DNA from: an uncultured bacterium
GTDB lineage: Bacteria > Vulcanimicrobiota > Xenobia > Xenobiales > Xenobiaceae
Assembly: GCA_934621605.1 (NCBI GenBank)
Contig: CAKTUZ010000009.1
Span: 22,163 to 86,162, forward strand
DNA: 64,000 bases
Direction of reading: 5' to 3'
Part shown: positions 8,597 through 17,754 of the stretch, piece by piece
Position numbering within the stretch: position 1 is the first letter of the stretch
How the letters are laid out: the number at the start of each line of letters is the position of its first letter
Notes under the pieces: generated by a model
Seen by the model: only the letters and a program-made list of their open reading frames with translations
The model's database searches: none
What the model was told of the DNA's origin: nothing
Made by a program: the position numbers and the translations under genes

Positions 8597-9550
8597 TTAT
8601 TTGTCTAGTTCGTAGCGAATCGTCTCCTCTTGACCATTCCTTTCGACTACAAATTCAAAAGAATTAGCATTGCGCAATGTCATGTAGCCGCGATACATTT
8701 CTTCGGCACTGCGGGTAGGCACGCCGTTAATAGAAAGCATAATATCGCGATCTTTTACTCCCATGCGAGCTAACAAATTATTATTATCTCTGAAATCTAC
8801 CCTGGTACCGTAAGGTTGACCGTCTTTTTCTTGCGGAACGACACGCAATTGCTTAGCCATTTCGGCAGAATTATCCAAAGCTTGGCGCACATCGGCCATA
8901 CTCACTCTGGGCTGACCGTCCTCGCTGCTTTCTTCCTTTTTCTCTTCTTCTTGCTTGACTGCTTCCTGGTTATCCTCAGTTTTAGGACGTTTTTTCACTA
9001 TAGGGCCGGTACTCTTATCGGTACTACCTTCGGACAAGCTCAAACTGTCGGCCACAAAAAGTAGCTCTTCCTCGTCATTTTCAAAACGCGCCCAAGCTGA
9101 GCCGACCTCAACCAAAGTATACTTACCTATATCTTCACCTTCGGCCACAATGTTTACCACCCCCGGCGCCAATTCTAAAATGGCAGCTCGCGAAGAAGGC
9201 GTAATTAAAGTACCTTGCAAAACAGCTTTGCTAATATCGCGCTTATCGTCTTTTTTTTCAGCCGAAACCTGGCTTTCGGAGCCATGCTCACCAATAACTC
9301 TGCTTTTACGCTTTTTCTTGGGAGGCTCAGGCTTTTTCTCAACAGGCTGGCGCAAAGCCGAAGCAATATCCTTAGCTTGGGCAGAAGTTAAATTGGTTCG
9401 AGAGGTACAAATATTTTTTTCTATTTCAATACTGCCTGGAGAATTGGTAAAATAGGCATCTAAAGAGGCAGCACTTATATCGGCACACAGAGCGGCTGAG
9501 CCGATAACCAGAGCCCAAGTAAGAAAACGGCTGTAAGAGGGACTAAGCAT
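8597..9550 (-). CDS. gspC: Type II secretion inner-membrane protein GspC-like, with PDZ domain
   Basis: GspC links the inner-membrane platform to the secretin in type II secretion. The 317-residue product has one N-terminal membrane helix (about residues 9-28), then a homology-region-like segment (LQGTLITPSSRAAILEL ... GEDIGKYTLVEVGSAWARF), a charged Lys/Glu-rich linker, and a C-terminal PDZ domain (about residues 235-317, GVKDRDIMLSINGVPTRS). I use ATG 9550 with upstream GTGAG; an in-frame TTG at 9628 would add a non-hydrophobic leader. It is divergent from gspL across a 199-bp gap that should hold both promoters. Sequence divergence from model GspC is high, so the name rests partly on neighbours. 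Confidence 0.8.
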   Translation of the reverse strand: MLSPSYSRFLTWALVIGSAALCADISAASLDAYFTNSPGSIEIEKNICTSRTNLTSAQAKDIASALRQPVEKKPEPPKKKRKSRVIGEHGSESQVSAEKKDDKRDISKAVLQGTLITPSSRAAILELAPGVVNIVAEGEDIGKYTLVEVGSAWARFENDEEELLFVADSLSLSEGSTDKSTGPIVKKRPKTEDNQEAVKQEEEKKEESSEDGQPRVSMADVRQALDNSAEMAKQLRVVPQEKDGQPYGTRVDFRDNNNLLARMGVKDRDIMLSINGVPTRSAEEMYRGYMTLRNANSFEFVVERNGQEETIRYELDK

Positions 9551-9749
9551 AACCCGCTCACTTTTGGCAAAAAAAGCTTTATTCCTCTTGTTTAAAAGGG
9601 GACAGGCCTTTAGGAAAGCAATCGCCAAGCAGAAGGTTTAGGCGCTCGGCTATAGAAGTTCAGGCGGCTTGTTGTGAAGTTAGGCCAAGTGGGTAGGCCA
9701 TAAAAGACATAAGCTTTGAGCACACACCCTGTTAAGTAAGAGTTACACT

Positions 9750-11096
9750 ATGTTCCGCGCAGCGGGTTTAGACTTTGGACATACGGAGACACGTGCGGTA
9801 TCGGTAGGACTGCTCTGGGGAGCCCCTACCAAATTGGATTCGTACAGCGGCTTAAAGTCACCTATTGTCAGTATGCCTTCGGACAGACTGACTATTAGAA
9901 CGCTTAATGTTCCCGATTCGGGCCGCGAAGTACAAGGCAACGTCATTAGAGAAGAGCTGCGCCTGTCTTTGCCTTTTCCTATCGATGAAGCTTCTTGGGA
10001 TTGGATCGTCAAAGACGACAATGCCACAGTGGCTATTACCCTAAATTCTCAGTTAGCTGAATTTAGAGAAAAGTACCAGATCCCAGAAGAATCGGTTGTC
10101 GATGCCGAACCTTTCGCTTACTTGCGCCTTTGCCACGAAGCCAAAACTGAAGAAGCGCTTGTCTTCGATTTTGGCGCTTCTAAAACGACTGTTTGCGCCA
10201 TAAAAGAAGGCACCATATATTGGGTGAGAGTTTCTTTTCGAGGCGGACGTAGCCTTACCAAAGAGATTTCCTTAGAAAAAAAGATCGGTGATCAGGAAGC
10301 CGAAACTCACAAACTCACCGTAGGTACAGACGAACCTAAGTGCAAGCAGTGGTTGCAAGAGATAGTCGCTTCCAGTCTTTTGAGTGCTCCCGTTCCTTTT
10401 GATAAAGTTTTTATCTGCGGCGGCGGCGCTCAAATGAAAGGATTGCCCGAGGAGCTTTCCCAGCTACTGGGACAGGCCGTCGAACCTATGCCCATGCCTT
10501 TGGGGTTGAGTCCTTATACAGATGCAACGGCTTACGGTATCGCTTTGGCCGGTAAACCCGGTGCTCCGGGGGTACAACTCGTCCATATTGTGGAAGAAGA
10601 ACCTACGCTACCTTGGAAATATGCCATTTGGTTGCTAGTATTACTAGCCTTAGCCACTTTAAATTTAGAAATACACAACTACACTGCCGGTAAAAGTTTG
10701 GAGCAGCAGACTGCCGTCTACCAAGAAGCTGCCACTCAGGTGCTGCCGGATTTGGCCAGACAAGACCCGGAAGAGTATCAAGGCACTTTAAATAAACTTA
10801 CCGAAACCAATATAGCCAATAAGCGCTCCTCTCCAGAATATCTTTTGGAGCTCATGGCCCAAATGGCCCGTCCTTTGAGCAGACAGCCCAATTTGGAAAT
10901 CAGAAAAATGAATTTTTCGGCTGAAAAAAGCATACCGGTCATGACTTTGCAAGGGCAGGCCCGCTCTGTACAGCAAGTGGAAGAGTTTCGCCAGGGCATT
11001 GAAGGCATCTTGCAAAAACCGGAAATTTTGGAGAATAAAAAAGGGCGCCAAGACGTAGTTTCGTTCTCTATTGAAGGAGAAGTGCCGGCCCCGTGA
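9750..11096 (+). CDS. gspL: Type II secretion protein GspL (PilM-like actin fold plus PilN-like part)
   Basis: GspL recruits the ATPase GspE to the inner membrane. The 448-residue product starts with an actin-like PilM/GspL cytoplasmic domain (GLDFGHTETRAV at about 6-17; VFDFGASKTTVC at about 138-149; FICGGGAQMKGLP at about 224-236), then one transmembrane helix (YAIWLLVLLALATLNLEI, about 290-307) and a periplasmic ferredoxin-like domain with a coiled linker. Type IV pilus systems split this into PilM and PilN; the fusion is the GspL arrangement. ATG 9750 has a weak purine-rich upstream site. It overlaps gspM by four bases (GTGA), indicating translational coupling. Confidence 0.88.
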   Translation: MFRAAGLDFGHTETRAVSVGLLWGAPTKLDSYSGLKSPIVSMPSDRLTIRTLNVPDSGREVQGNVIREELRLSLPFPIDEASWDWIVKDDNATVAITLNSQLAEFREKYQIPEESVVDAEPFAYLRLCHEAKTEEALVFDFGASKTTVCAIKEGTIYWVRVSFRGGRSLTKEISLEKKIGDQEAETHKLTVGTDEPKCKQWLQEIVASSLLSAPVPFDKVFICGGGAQMKGLPEELSQLLGQAVEPMPMPLGLSPYTDATAYGIALAGKPGAPGVQLVHIVEEEPTLPWKYAIWLLVLLALATLNLEIHNYTAGKSLEQQTAVYQEAATQVLPDLARQDPEEYQGTLNKLTETNIANKRSSPEYLLELMAQMARPLSRQPNLEIRKMNFSAEKSIPVMTLQGQARSVQQVEEFRQGIEGILQKPEILENKKGRQDVVSFSIEGEVPAP

Positions 11097-11545
11097 ACCA
11101 AAACATTTCTAGACAATTGCTCTTTATAGTTATTTTAATTTTGGCTGCTTTGCTTTGGGCTATGTTTTATGCTGTGCCACGCTATAAGACAATCGGCGAA
11201 ACCGAAGCTAAGGTTTCTCGTCTGCGTCTAGAGCGCAAAGGCATAACTCAGGCTATGCAGGATTTCTCTCGTTCAAAAAATTCCAAAGCCGTACCCAATC
11301 CCAATACAGCAACTTGGATGAATACTTCTGTACTCAAAACACTGGAGAAAAATATAGAGAGCAACAATCCTTACAAAAACAGTCAAGGCGTACAGGTAAA
11401 ACTGCGCTCCGTCACCGCAGAACAAATTACCGAGTTACTCGACTCAATGCGCACTACCAATGTTGTTATCAAGAGCTTCAATCTTGACGACAGTGACGGT
11501 AACGGTCGCTGGAATTTAGAATTTATGGTCGAGGTGCCGTCATGA
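11093..11545 (+). CDS. gspM: Type II secretion protein GspM-like
   Basis: A 150-residue single-pass protein: short cytoplasmic N-terminus, membrane helix LLFIVILILAALLWAMFYAV (about residues 9-28), a coiled segment, and a small periplasmic domain (QVKLRSVTAEQITELLDSMR, ending NGRWNLEFMVEV) of the GspM/PilO ferredoxin-like type. It should pair with GspL in the assembly platform. The GTG start lies inside the gspL stop region (four-base overlap) and its stop overlaps the start of gspN in the same way. Sequence conservation of GspM is low; the call relies on topology, size and gene order. Confidence 0.82.
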   Translation: MNQNISRQLLFIVILILAALLWAMFYAVPRYKTIGETEAKVSRLRLERKGITQAMQDFSRSKNSKAVPNPNTATWMNTSVLKTLEKNIESNNPYKNSQGVQVKLRSVTAEQITELLDSMRTTNVVIKSFNLDDSDGNGRWNLEFMVEVPS

Positions 11546-12432
11546 AACTTTTAGCCAAAGTTGGTATCTGGCTGGTCGTTTTTGTCTTGGTACTGTTGGT
11601 GCGCCTGCCTTACGAAACAATTTTAAGTAGAGTAATTGCTTCAACTGAAAAGGCTACCGGTATTGTTATTACCTGGGACGAAATGTCTATGGGATTGACC
11701 GGAGTGAATCTAAACAAACTCTTAGTGACACTTCCCACCGGCGGTTACTTCACAGCCGATAAGGCCTTTATAGGCTATTCTGTAAAAGGTTTAAGCGTTA
11801 ATTTTACTCAATACGATTCGGCCAAAATTTTAGCCGAAGCCCGCAGTGGTAGTGCGAGCGATTCTCCTACTTCTACGGCTACAGAAGATGCGGAGAAAAA
11901 AGTCGGCATCGTTCCCGGAACAGCTTCACTGAGCGTCAACGCTTCCGAACTAACTTTCAAAAGTGAGAATTTAGCTTTGGACACCGGCTCTAAAGATCTC
12001 AAAGCTGTTCAGCTAAGCGGTCAGCTTAACTACAATTACTTGTCTTCAAAAGGCAAAGGGACGCTCGATCTTAAAGTGCCATCTCTAAAAGGCTCATTGC
12101 CTGTCGAATTGCACAATTTGGAGATAGGCGCCAATATAACCATTGAACCTTACGAAGCTTCAACTTCTTCCCGCAATGGCCAAGTCAGCTCTTCAGCTGA
12201 AGGCCAAACTGCGGATAGTTCCCCCAAGCGCACTTCCGTAAACAGCAGACTCACTCTTTACAACCAAGATGTAACAGGTGAGGGACTGGTTTCGCTGCGC
12301 TCGACCCCTCAAAGCAGCTCGCCTATGCTTAATGGCGATCTTACCTTCAAAACGAAGATGTTTGGCACGCATAAAGTAAATATTTCCGGTACTTGGGCCA
12401 ATCCCGAATGGAACCTTGCAGGAGCGCTCTAG
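11542..12432 (+). CDS. gspN: Type II secretion protein GspN-like
   Basis: A 296-residue protein with one N-terminal membrane helix (VGIWLVVFVLVLLVRLPY, about residues 6-23) followed by a large periplasmic beta-rich domain. The segment after the helix (PYETILSRVIASTEKATGIVITWDEMS) and the repeated 'N-leaflet' beta patterns such as LRLTLYNQDVTGEGLVSL and KVNISGTWANPEW resemble GspN, an accessory, not universally conserved secretion component. Internal Ser/Thr-rich linkers occur near residues 95-115 and 205-235. ATG 11542 overlaps the gspM stop (ATGA). Its stop is two bases from the gspD GTG start. Confidence 0.78.
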   Translation: MKLLAKVGIWLVVFVLVLLVRLPYETILSRVIASTEKATGIVITWDEMSMGLTGVNLNKLLVTLPTGGYFTADKAFIGYSVKGLSVNFTQYDSAKILAEARSGSASDSPTSTATEDAEKKVGIVPGTASLSVNASELTFKSENLALDTGSKDLKAVQLSGQLNYNYLSSKGKGTLDLKVPSLKGSLPVELHNLEIGANITIEPYEASTSSRNGQVSSSAEGQTADSSPKRTSVNSRLTLYNQDVTGEGLVSLRSTPQSSSPMLNGDLTFKTKMFGTHKVNISGTWANPEWNLAGAL

Positions 12433-12434
12433 CA

Positions 12435-14936
12435 GTGAATAAGTTTCGAGTATACATAGTGACAGCTTTACTGACGGTGTTGGTATCAGTCGCACCGGCT
12501 TTTTCGAATGATCCGGCTAAAAACAGCGAAACAGAACCGCAAAAGCCGATGCTGAGCAAGACCATAGCCGATTCAATGCGCAACGGCCACATTTTACTCA
12601 ATTTCGAAAATATCGATATTCGCGTTCTCTCTCGAGTTATGAGCGAATTGACCGGACGCAATATTATTGTAGATGAAAAAGTTAAAGGCAAACTGACTAT
12701 TTTATCTTCCCGAGAGGTCAGTATTCCTGAAGCTTGGGATATTTTCAAAGCTGCCATCAATCGTTACGGTTTTACCGTAGTCAATCGCGGCGACCATGTA
12801 CAAATCGTGCCAGACAGTACAGCCAGAAGTATGGGCTCTTTCATGCCTGCCTTGCAAGCTAATCCTACCGGTGAAGAGTACGTAATGGCCGTTCTTATTA
12901 TGAGTCAAGGAGATCCGGATAGCGTAGTTACAGCCGTAAAGCCTTTACTTTCCGATAATGGCGTTTTAAGTGCTTATAAAGACGGCTTAGCCGTATTGGT
13001 AGTGGATAAAGCCTCTATTGTCAATCGTATCGGTCAAATAGTCAAAAGTTTAGATAGCTTGGAACCCAGCTTAAAGACCGAAGTCGTTTTCCCCAAATAT
13101 ATGGAAGCTGAAAAGGTTGTAACAGCCATTAAGCCGCTTTACAGTGACAAAGAAAGCAAAAAGATTTTTGGTATTGCTGCCTTCGGACCCTCTAACGGCG
13201 TAGTGATCAGCGCTTATCCCAAGGATCTGCGCGATGTGAAAAAAATCCTGAAGAAGCTGGATATTCCCATGGCCGCACCTACCAAAACGGAGCCGGCCCG
13301 CTTTTTCGTTTATCATCTCCAATTTGCTCAAGCTGAAGATGTAGCTAAGATTCTTTCCGATATGCTTTCTGAACGCCAGAAAGCCGTTGAGGAGCAGCTC
13401 AAAGAGTCTAAAGTACCAGCTACGGAGAATGCAATCAACAATACCAGTAAAAACTTCCGCAGTGCTTCCGACGGCATAACCGGCCCTACCGGAGCCAAAG
13501 ACAAGCCTGCTACCGTAGGTTTTACTTCTTCCAAAGTCTCAGCCGACAGTGATACCAACTCTCTGGTGCTTTATATTTCCCCCTCCGAATATGATGAACT
13601 TAAAGCAGTCATTGCTAAGTTAGATGCCGAACGCAGCCAAGTGCAAATTTCTGCCATTGTAGCCGAAGTATCACTCAAGAGAGCGGCTGAGCTGGGTATC
13701 GGTTGGCAAGCACTTACCTCCGGAGGCGTTATTGGTTCTTATAAAGGCGGCTTAACTGAAGAAGGATTGCTCAATGTATTGGCCGGAGGCAACTTTGTAG
13801 CCGGTGTAGTGGGAGGCAATACCCGCACTATTACAGTTAGCAATCAAAGCGTAGATGTTCCCGAATTTTTTGCCTACTTGTCAGCTCTCAATTCCAGCAA
13901 CGATTTCAACTTAATTTCCGCCCCCCGTGTACTCACTCAAGACAACAAGAAAGCTACCATCAATGTGGGTCAAGTCGTTCCTTTTGCGACAGGAGGCAAG
14001 CTTGATGCTTACGGTTCCCCTACTGTTACTTTCGACTATCGCGAAGTAGGTATTAAATTGGAAGTAACTCCTCATATGAGCCGTACCGGCAAGATCCGCA
14101 TGGAAGTTAAACAAGAAATCCAGGAAGTTACCGAGTATCTCGACCAGGAAATGGCCGGTGTAAAGTTCAGTGCTCCAGTAGTTTCCAACCGCAGCGTCGA
14201 TACTACAGTAACTATTCCTGATGGCAAAACTTTGCTAATAGGCGGTTTGATTTCTAAACGCACTTCCGATCAGGTTAAGGGCGTACCTATTCTTAAAGAT
14301 TTGCCTTTGTTGGGTTGGCTTTTCCGCGACAAGAGCACCGACGATCAAAAGACCAGTATTTTTATCTCTTTAACTCCGAAGATTGTCGATTTAGACGAGA
14401 CTACCGACGCTAATGATAGCGCTATTACTCCTTATCTTGACGGTATAGGTGAAGCAGGCGATCAGAATTACGAAAATCGCGATACCTTACAAACCGTTCC
14501 CGAAGTTAAAGCTACCGAAAACAACTTTACCGAGGCCAAGGTTACTAAAGTTGTCGATAAAAAAGTTATCGAGCCTGCCCAAACTTCATCTGTGGAGAAG
14601 CAGGACGGAAACCACAAACAATTAGCCGATACTGACAAAAACCGCACCAATAAGAAACTGAGTAAAAAGCAAAGTCGTCGTTATGCCAACGTAGCCAAAC
14701 GCCGCGTCTTTGACAAAATGGATAGTGAGCGCGACGTTTATAGCAATATTCAAGATCCTTTGCCTAAGCAAGAGCAATTACGCACTGCTAAAGTAGAAAT
14801 ACCTACCGAAGCTACAGAGTCTCTCACTCCGGCTACGGTAAAAATTACCCCAGCTTCTGGTTCGACCACTGCTCCTTCTGCTCATCAGGAAGAGCAAGTT
14901 CTTCCAGCCCCTGTCAGCTTGGAAAGCCGTCAGTAA
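12435..14936 (+). CDS. gspD: Type II secretion secretin GspD
   Basis: GspD forms the outer-membrane secretin channel. I take GTG 12435 (AGGAG at 12420-12424), giving 833 residues with a signal peptide MNKFRVYIVTALLTVLVSVA cleaved near AFS. N0-N3 domains follow (VMSELTGRNIIVDEKVKGKL at N0, then repeated NRIGQIVKSLDSL-type modules), then the secretin core with VPILKDLPLLGWLFRD (about residues 615-630), the hallmark beta-lip region. After the core there is an extra hydrophilic Lys/Glu/Thr-rich tail of roughly 180 residues, longer than the pilotin-binding S domain of typical GspD. No pilotin gene is evident nearby. It lies between gspN and gspE, as in a secretion operon. Confidence 0.94.
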   Translation: MNKFRVYIVTALLTVLVSVAPAFSNDPAKNSETEPQKPMLSKTIADSMRNGHILLNFENIDIRVLSRVMSELTGRNIIVDEKVKGKLTILSSREVSIPEAWDIFKAAINRYGFTVVNRGDHVQIVPDSTARSMGSFMPALQANPTGEEYVMAVLIMSQGDPDSVVTAVKPLLSDNGVLSAYKDGLAVLVVDKASIVNRIGQIVKSLDSLEPSLKTEVVFPKYMEAEKVVTAIKPLYSDKESKKIFGIAAFGPSNGVVISAYPKDLRDVKKILKKLDIPMAAPTKTEPARFFVYHLQFAQAEDVAKILSDMLSERQKAVEEQLKESKVPATENAINNTSKNFRSASDGITGPTGAKDKPATVGFTSSKVSADSDTNSLVLYISPSEYDELKAVIAKLDAERSQVQISAIVAEVSLKRAAELGIGWQALTSGGVIGSYKGGLTEEGLLNVLAGGNFVAGVVGGNTRTITVSNQSVDVPEFFAYLSALNSSNDFNLISAPRVLTQDNKKATINVGQVVPFATGGKLDAYGSPTVTFDYREVGIKLEVTPHMSRTGKIRMEVKQEIQEVTEYLDQEMAGVKFSAPVVSNRSVDTTVTIPDGKTLLIGGLISKRTSDQVKGVPILKDLPLLGWLFRDKSTDDQKTSIFISLTPKIVDLDETTDANDSAITPYLDGIGEAGDQNYENRDTLQTVPEVKATENNFTEAKVTKVVDKKVIEPAQTSSVEKQDGNHKQLADTDKNRTNKKLSKKQSRRYANVAKRRVFDKMDSERDVYSNIQDPLPKQEQLRTAKVEIPTEATESLTPATVKITPASGSTTAPSAHQEEQVLPAPVSLESRQ

Positions 14937-14994
14937 ACAGATTTTACCGTAAACATACTCTTTAGCATTTTATTTTTAAGCTAGGAGAAGTTCT

Positions 14995-16437
14995 GTGCCT
15001 TCAATTCCTACCGAATTTTATCAGCGCCATCATATTCTGCCTTTAGAGGAAGAAGAGAGTTTTATTAAGATAGGTATCCGGCGCGATACTCCACGTCAGC
15101 TATTCGAAGATATTCGTCTACTGCTACACAAAGACGTGATTCCTGTAGTCATGAGTGTGGAAGAGCTGGAAAACGGCTTGCGCCGTATGATGGTCGACGA
15201 AGAGAATTTAGGTCAGAGCGACGAAGCTGACGACACTAAAGACGTAGACGTAAGCCAAGATCTATTGGCCGACGCCGCCGACGCTCCCATTGTGCGCTTA
15301 CTTAACACTTTGTTCCTCAAAGCGATGGAAACGCGCACTTCAGACATCCATATTGAGCCTTATGCCGAGCAAACGGTGGTGCGTATGCGCATAGACGGCG
15401 TATTGCACGAAGTACATAAAATGGCTCGTTCCAGCCACCCACAATTGGTAGCCCGCGTTAAGGTTATGTCTAACTTAGATTTAGCCGAAACACGCCACCC
15501 TCAAGACGGCCGCTTGCACGTCCATTCCGGTGACAGACAACTAGATGTACGTGTCTCTATAGTACCTACTCTGCACGGTGAGCGCGTAGTAATGCGTCTT
15601 TTGGAAAAGAACTTACGCATGCTCAGTCTGAAGCAATTAGGCCTCAATGAACATGATCGCCGAGTAGTTACAGATTTGGTCAGTCATCCTTACGGTCTAT
15701 TTTTAATTACCGGCCCTACCGGCTCAGGTAAAACGACCACTCTCTATGCCATTTTAGATATGATCCGCTCTCCGGAGCGCAACATTATCACTATTGAAGA
15801 TCCCGTAGAGTATCAATTGGCCGGTGTCGGCCAAATTCAAGTTAATGAAAAGATTGGCATGACCTTTGCCAGCGGCCTACGTTCAGTGTTGCGTCAAGAC
15901 CCCGATGTTATTATGGTCGGTGAAATCCGCGACCCTGAAACGGCCGATATTGCTATCCACGCCGCCTTAACCGGCCACTTGGTACTTTCTACTTTGCACA
16001 CCAACGACGCTCCAACTGCCGCCACCCGCTTGCTCGATCTCGGCATACCGCCATACTTGCTTTCCTCTTCTCTTTTAGGAGCGATGGCCCAACGTTTGGT
16101 ACGCAACTTATGCCCTCATTGCAAGCAACCCTGCGATCCTGATCCAGACGATCTTTATCGTTTGGGAATTCAAAAATTGCCTGTCGGATCGCAATTTTAC
16201 AAACCGATCGGCTGCCCGCAATGCCACGGTTCAGGATATAAGGGCCGCTTGGGCATCTATGAAATAATGAATGTCGACGAAGACTTGCGCAGTCGAATTG
16301 CCCGTTCGGAAGATTCACGCATTTTAGGCAAAGCTGCCCGCGACAAAGGTATGGCAACCCTTTTAGACGACGCCATTAAAAAAGTGGAGCTAGGCCTCAC
16401 TACTCCGCAAGAAGCGCTGCGGGCTGCCCGTTTATAA
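14995..16437 (+). CDS. gspE: Type II secretion assembly ATPase GspE
   Basis: GspE powers pseudopilus assembly at the cytoplasmic face. The 480-residue product has a short N1E-like region (1-70), an N2E domain, Walker A GPTGSGKTT (about 239-247), the Asp box (TIEDPVEY), Walker B LRQDPDVIMVGEIRDPETA (about 298-316), the His box and the tetracysteine zinc motif (CPHCKQP ... CPQCHGSGYKG, about 373-425). The start is GTG 14995 with AGGAG at 14982-14986. Fifty-eight bases separate it from gspD and 41 from gspF. Confidence 0.95.
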   Translation: MPSIPTEFYQRHHILPLEEEESFIKIGIRRDTPRQLFEDIRLLLHKDVIPVVMSVEELENGLRRMMVDEENLGQSDEADDTKDVDVSQDLLADAADAPIVRLLNTLFLKAMETRTSDIHIEPYAEQTVVRMRIDGVLHEVHKMARSSHPQLVARVKVMSNLDLAETRHPQDGRLHVHSGDRQLDVRVSIVPTLHGERVVMRLLEKNLRMLSLKQLGLNEHDRRVVTDLVSHPYGLFLITGPTGSGKTTTLYAILDMIRSPERNIITIEDPVEYQLAGVGQIQVNEKIGMTFASGLRSVLRQDPDVIMVGEIRDPETADIAIHAALTGHLVLSTLHTNDAPTAATRLLDLGIPPYLLSSSLLGAMAQRLVRNLCPHCKQPCDPDPDDLYRLGIQKLPVGSQFYKPIGCPQCHGSGYKGRLGIYEIMNVDEDLRSRIARSEDSRILGKAARDKGMATLLDDAIKKVELGLTTPQEALRAARL

Positions 16438-16478
16438 TTTTTTCGGAGCCAAACTCAAGGAGAACATCTTAAAGCGCT

Positions 16479-17648
16479 ATGCCTCTTTATTCTTACGAAG
16501 GTACCGACAGTAAAGGCAAACAAGTGAAGGGCCTGGTGGCGGCAGTTTCCCATGCCGTGGCTCACCAAAAGCTTAAAGAGCGCAAAATTTTCCCCACCAA
16601 GGTGGAAGAAGATGGTGGAACCAAGGGCAGTCAAGCCGGCGACGACGATTTGGCTTACACTGTGTTGCAATTGTCAGCTTTGCTCAAATCCGGCATCCCC
16701 ATGGACGAAGCTTTAGGTTCACTGGCCGAATCAGCCGAAAGTGCCAAGCTTCGTAAAGCACTAGCTCGTGTGCAAGTACGCTTGCGCGAAGGAGAAAGTC
16801 TGTCCAGCAGCCTGACCGAAGACAGTATTTTTCCACCTATGTTGGTGCGTATGGTCAGCGCCGGTGAGGAAGCCGGTCAACCGGGCGTTATTCTAGAGCG
16901 TTACGCCAACTTCTTGCAAGATGAAATCGAACATCGCCGCGCTTTGCAATCGGCTTTGGCTTACCCCGTAGTATTGGTTTCACTTTCAATTATACTTTTA
17001 ATTGCCCTAGTCATGTTTTTGACTCCCGTCATTCAGGAAATGTACGAGTCAACAGGCAACGAACTACCAGGCATTACCCAACTTATGATAAATGCCGGTA
17101 CTTTCTTGCGCAGTTGGGGCTTAGCGGTTTTAGGCGGCGCCGTTGTCCTGTTCTTTTTAATTTCTCATTCTCTTTCAAGTTTAACCAAAGATAAACTCAA
17201 AATGAATTTTCCCGTTTTGGGCCGCATGATAAAAGCCGGTCTTTTAGCTAGATGGGCCCGCACTTTAGCCCTTTTACAAAGTTCCGGCGTACCTCTAGTG
17301 CGCTCCTTGCAAATGAGCCGCGAAGTGGTAGATAATGCCGCTTTAGATAAAGAGTTGCGCGGCGTAGAGCAAGCAGTTGAGCGCGGCGACGGTCTATCTA
17401 ATTCTCTGTCTCGCATTCAACTTATACCGCCGTTACTTCAACAATTTTTGAGAACAGGCGAAAAGACCGGCAACATGGACGAAATGCTCACCTCGGCAGC
17501 CAGTTTTTATGAGCGTGAATTGGCTCGTCGCCGCCAAACTATGATTCGCTGGCTAGAGCCGTGCCTTATTCTTTTTATGGGCATAGTGGTAGGTATGGTA
17601 GTTATTTCCGCTTTGCTTCCGCTCTCCCAATTGTCGGCTCAGCTATAA
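16479..17648 (+). CDS. gspF: Type II secretion inner-membrane platform protein GspF
   Basis: GspF is the polytopic platform protein contacted by GspE. The 389-residue product starts with the diagnostic PLYSYEGTDSKGKQVKG, has two GspF cytoplasmic domains (AYTVLQLSALLKSGIPMDEAL at about 52 and RWARTLALLQSSGVPLVRSL at about 258), and three membrane helices (about 162-185, 207-230 and 358-380). Length is standard (about 400). ATG 16479 has AAGGAG some 14 bases upstream. It is the last gene of this cluster; the pseudopilin genes G-K expected next are absent here. Confidence 0.95.
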   Translation: MPLYSYEGTDSKGKQVKGLVAAVSHAVAHQKLKERKIFPTKVEEDGGTKGSQAGDDDLAYTVLQLSALLKSGIPMDEALGSLAESAESAKLRKALARVQVRLREGESLSSSLTEDSIFPPMLVRMVSAGEEAGQPGVILERYANFLQDEIEHRRALQSALAYPVVLVSLSIILLIALVMFLTPVIQEMYESTGNELPGITQLMINAGTFLRSWGLAVLGGAVVLFFLISHSLSSLTKDKLKMNFPVLGRMIKAGLLARWARTLALLQSSGVPLVRSLQMSREVVDNAALDKELRGVEQAVERGDGLSNSLSRIQLIPPLLQQFLRTGEKTGNMDEMLTSAASFYERELARRRQTMIRWLEPCLILFMGIVVGMVVISALLPLSQLSAQL

Positions 17649-17693
17649 AACATAATTTCTATCAGCTCTCAGCTTACAATTTATTAAAATGCA

Positions 17694-17727
17694 ACAAGGC
17701 TCCTCAGTGCAAACTGAAGAGCCTTGT
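17694..17727. terminator. Bidirectional terminator between gspF and carbamate kinase
   Basis: ACAAGGCTC (17694-17702) pairs with GAGCCTTGT (17719-17727), extended inward by CAGT/ACTG with one bulge around a short loop. On the minus strand it is followed by GCATTTTAAT, so it should end the leftward arcC transcript, and it sits just after gspF on the plus strand. Convergent genes flank it, which fits a shared terminator. Confidence 0.7.
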
Positions 17728-17754
17728 GGTCAGTAGCCATTGAATAGCTAAATA

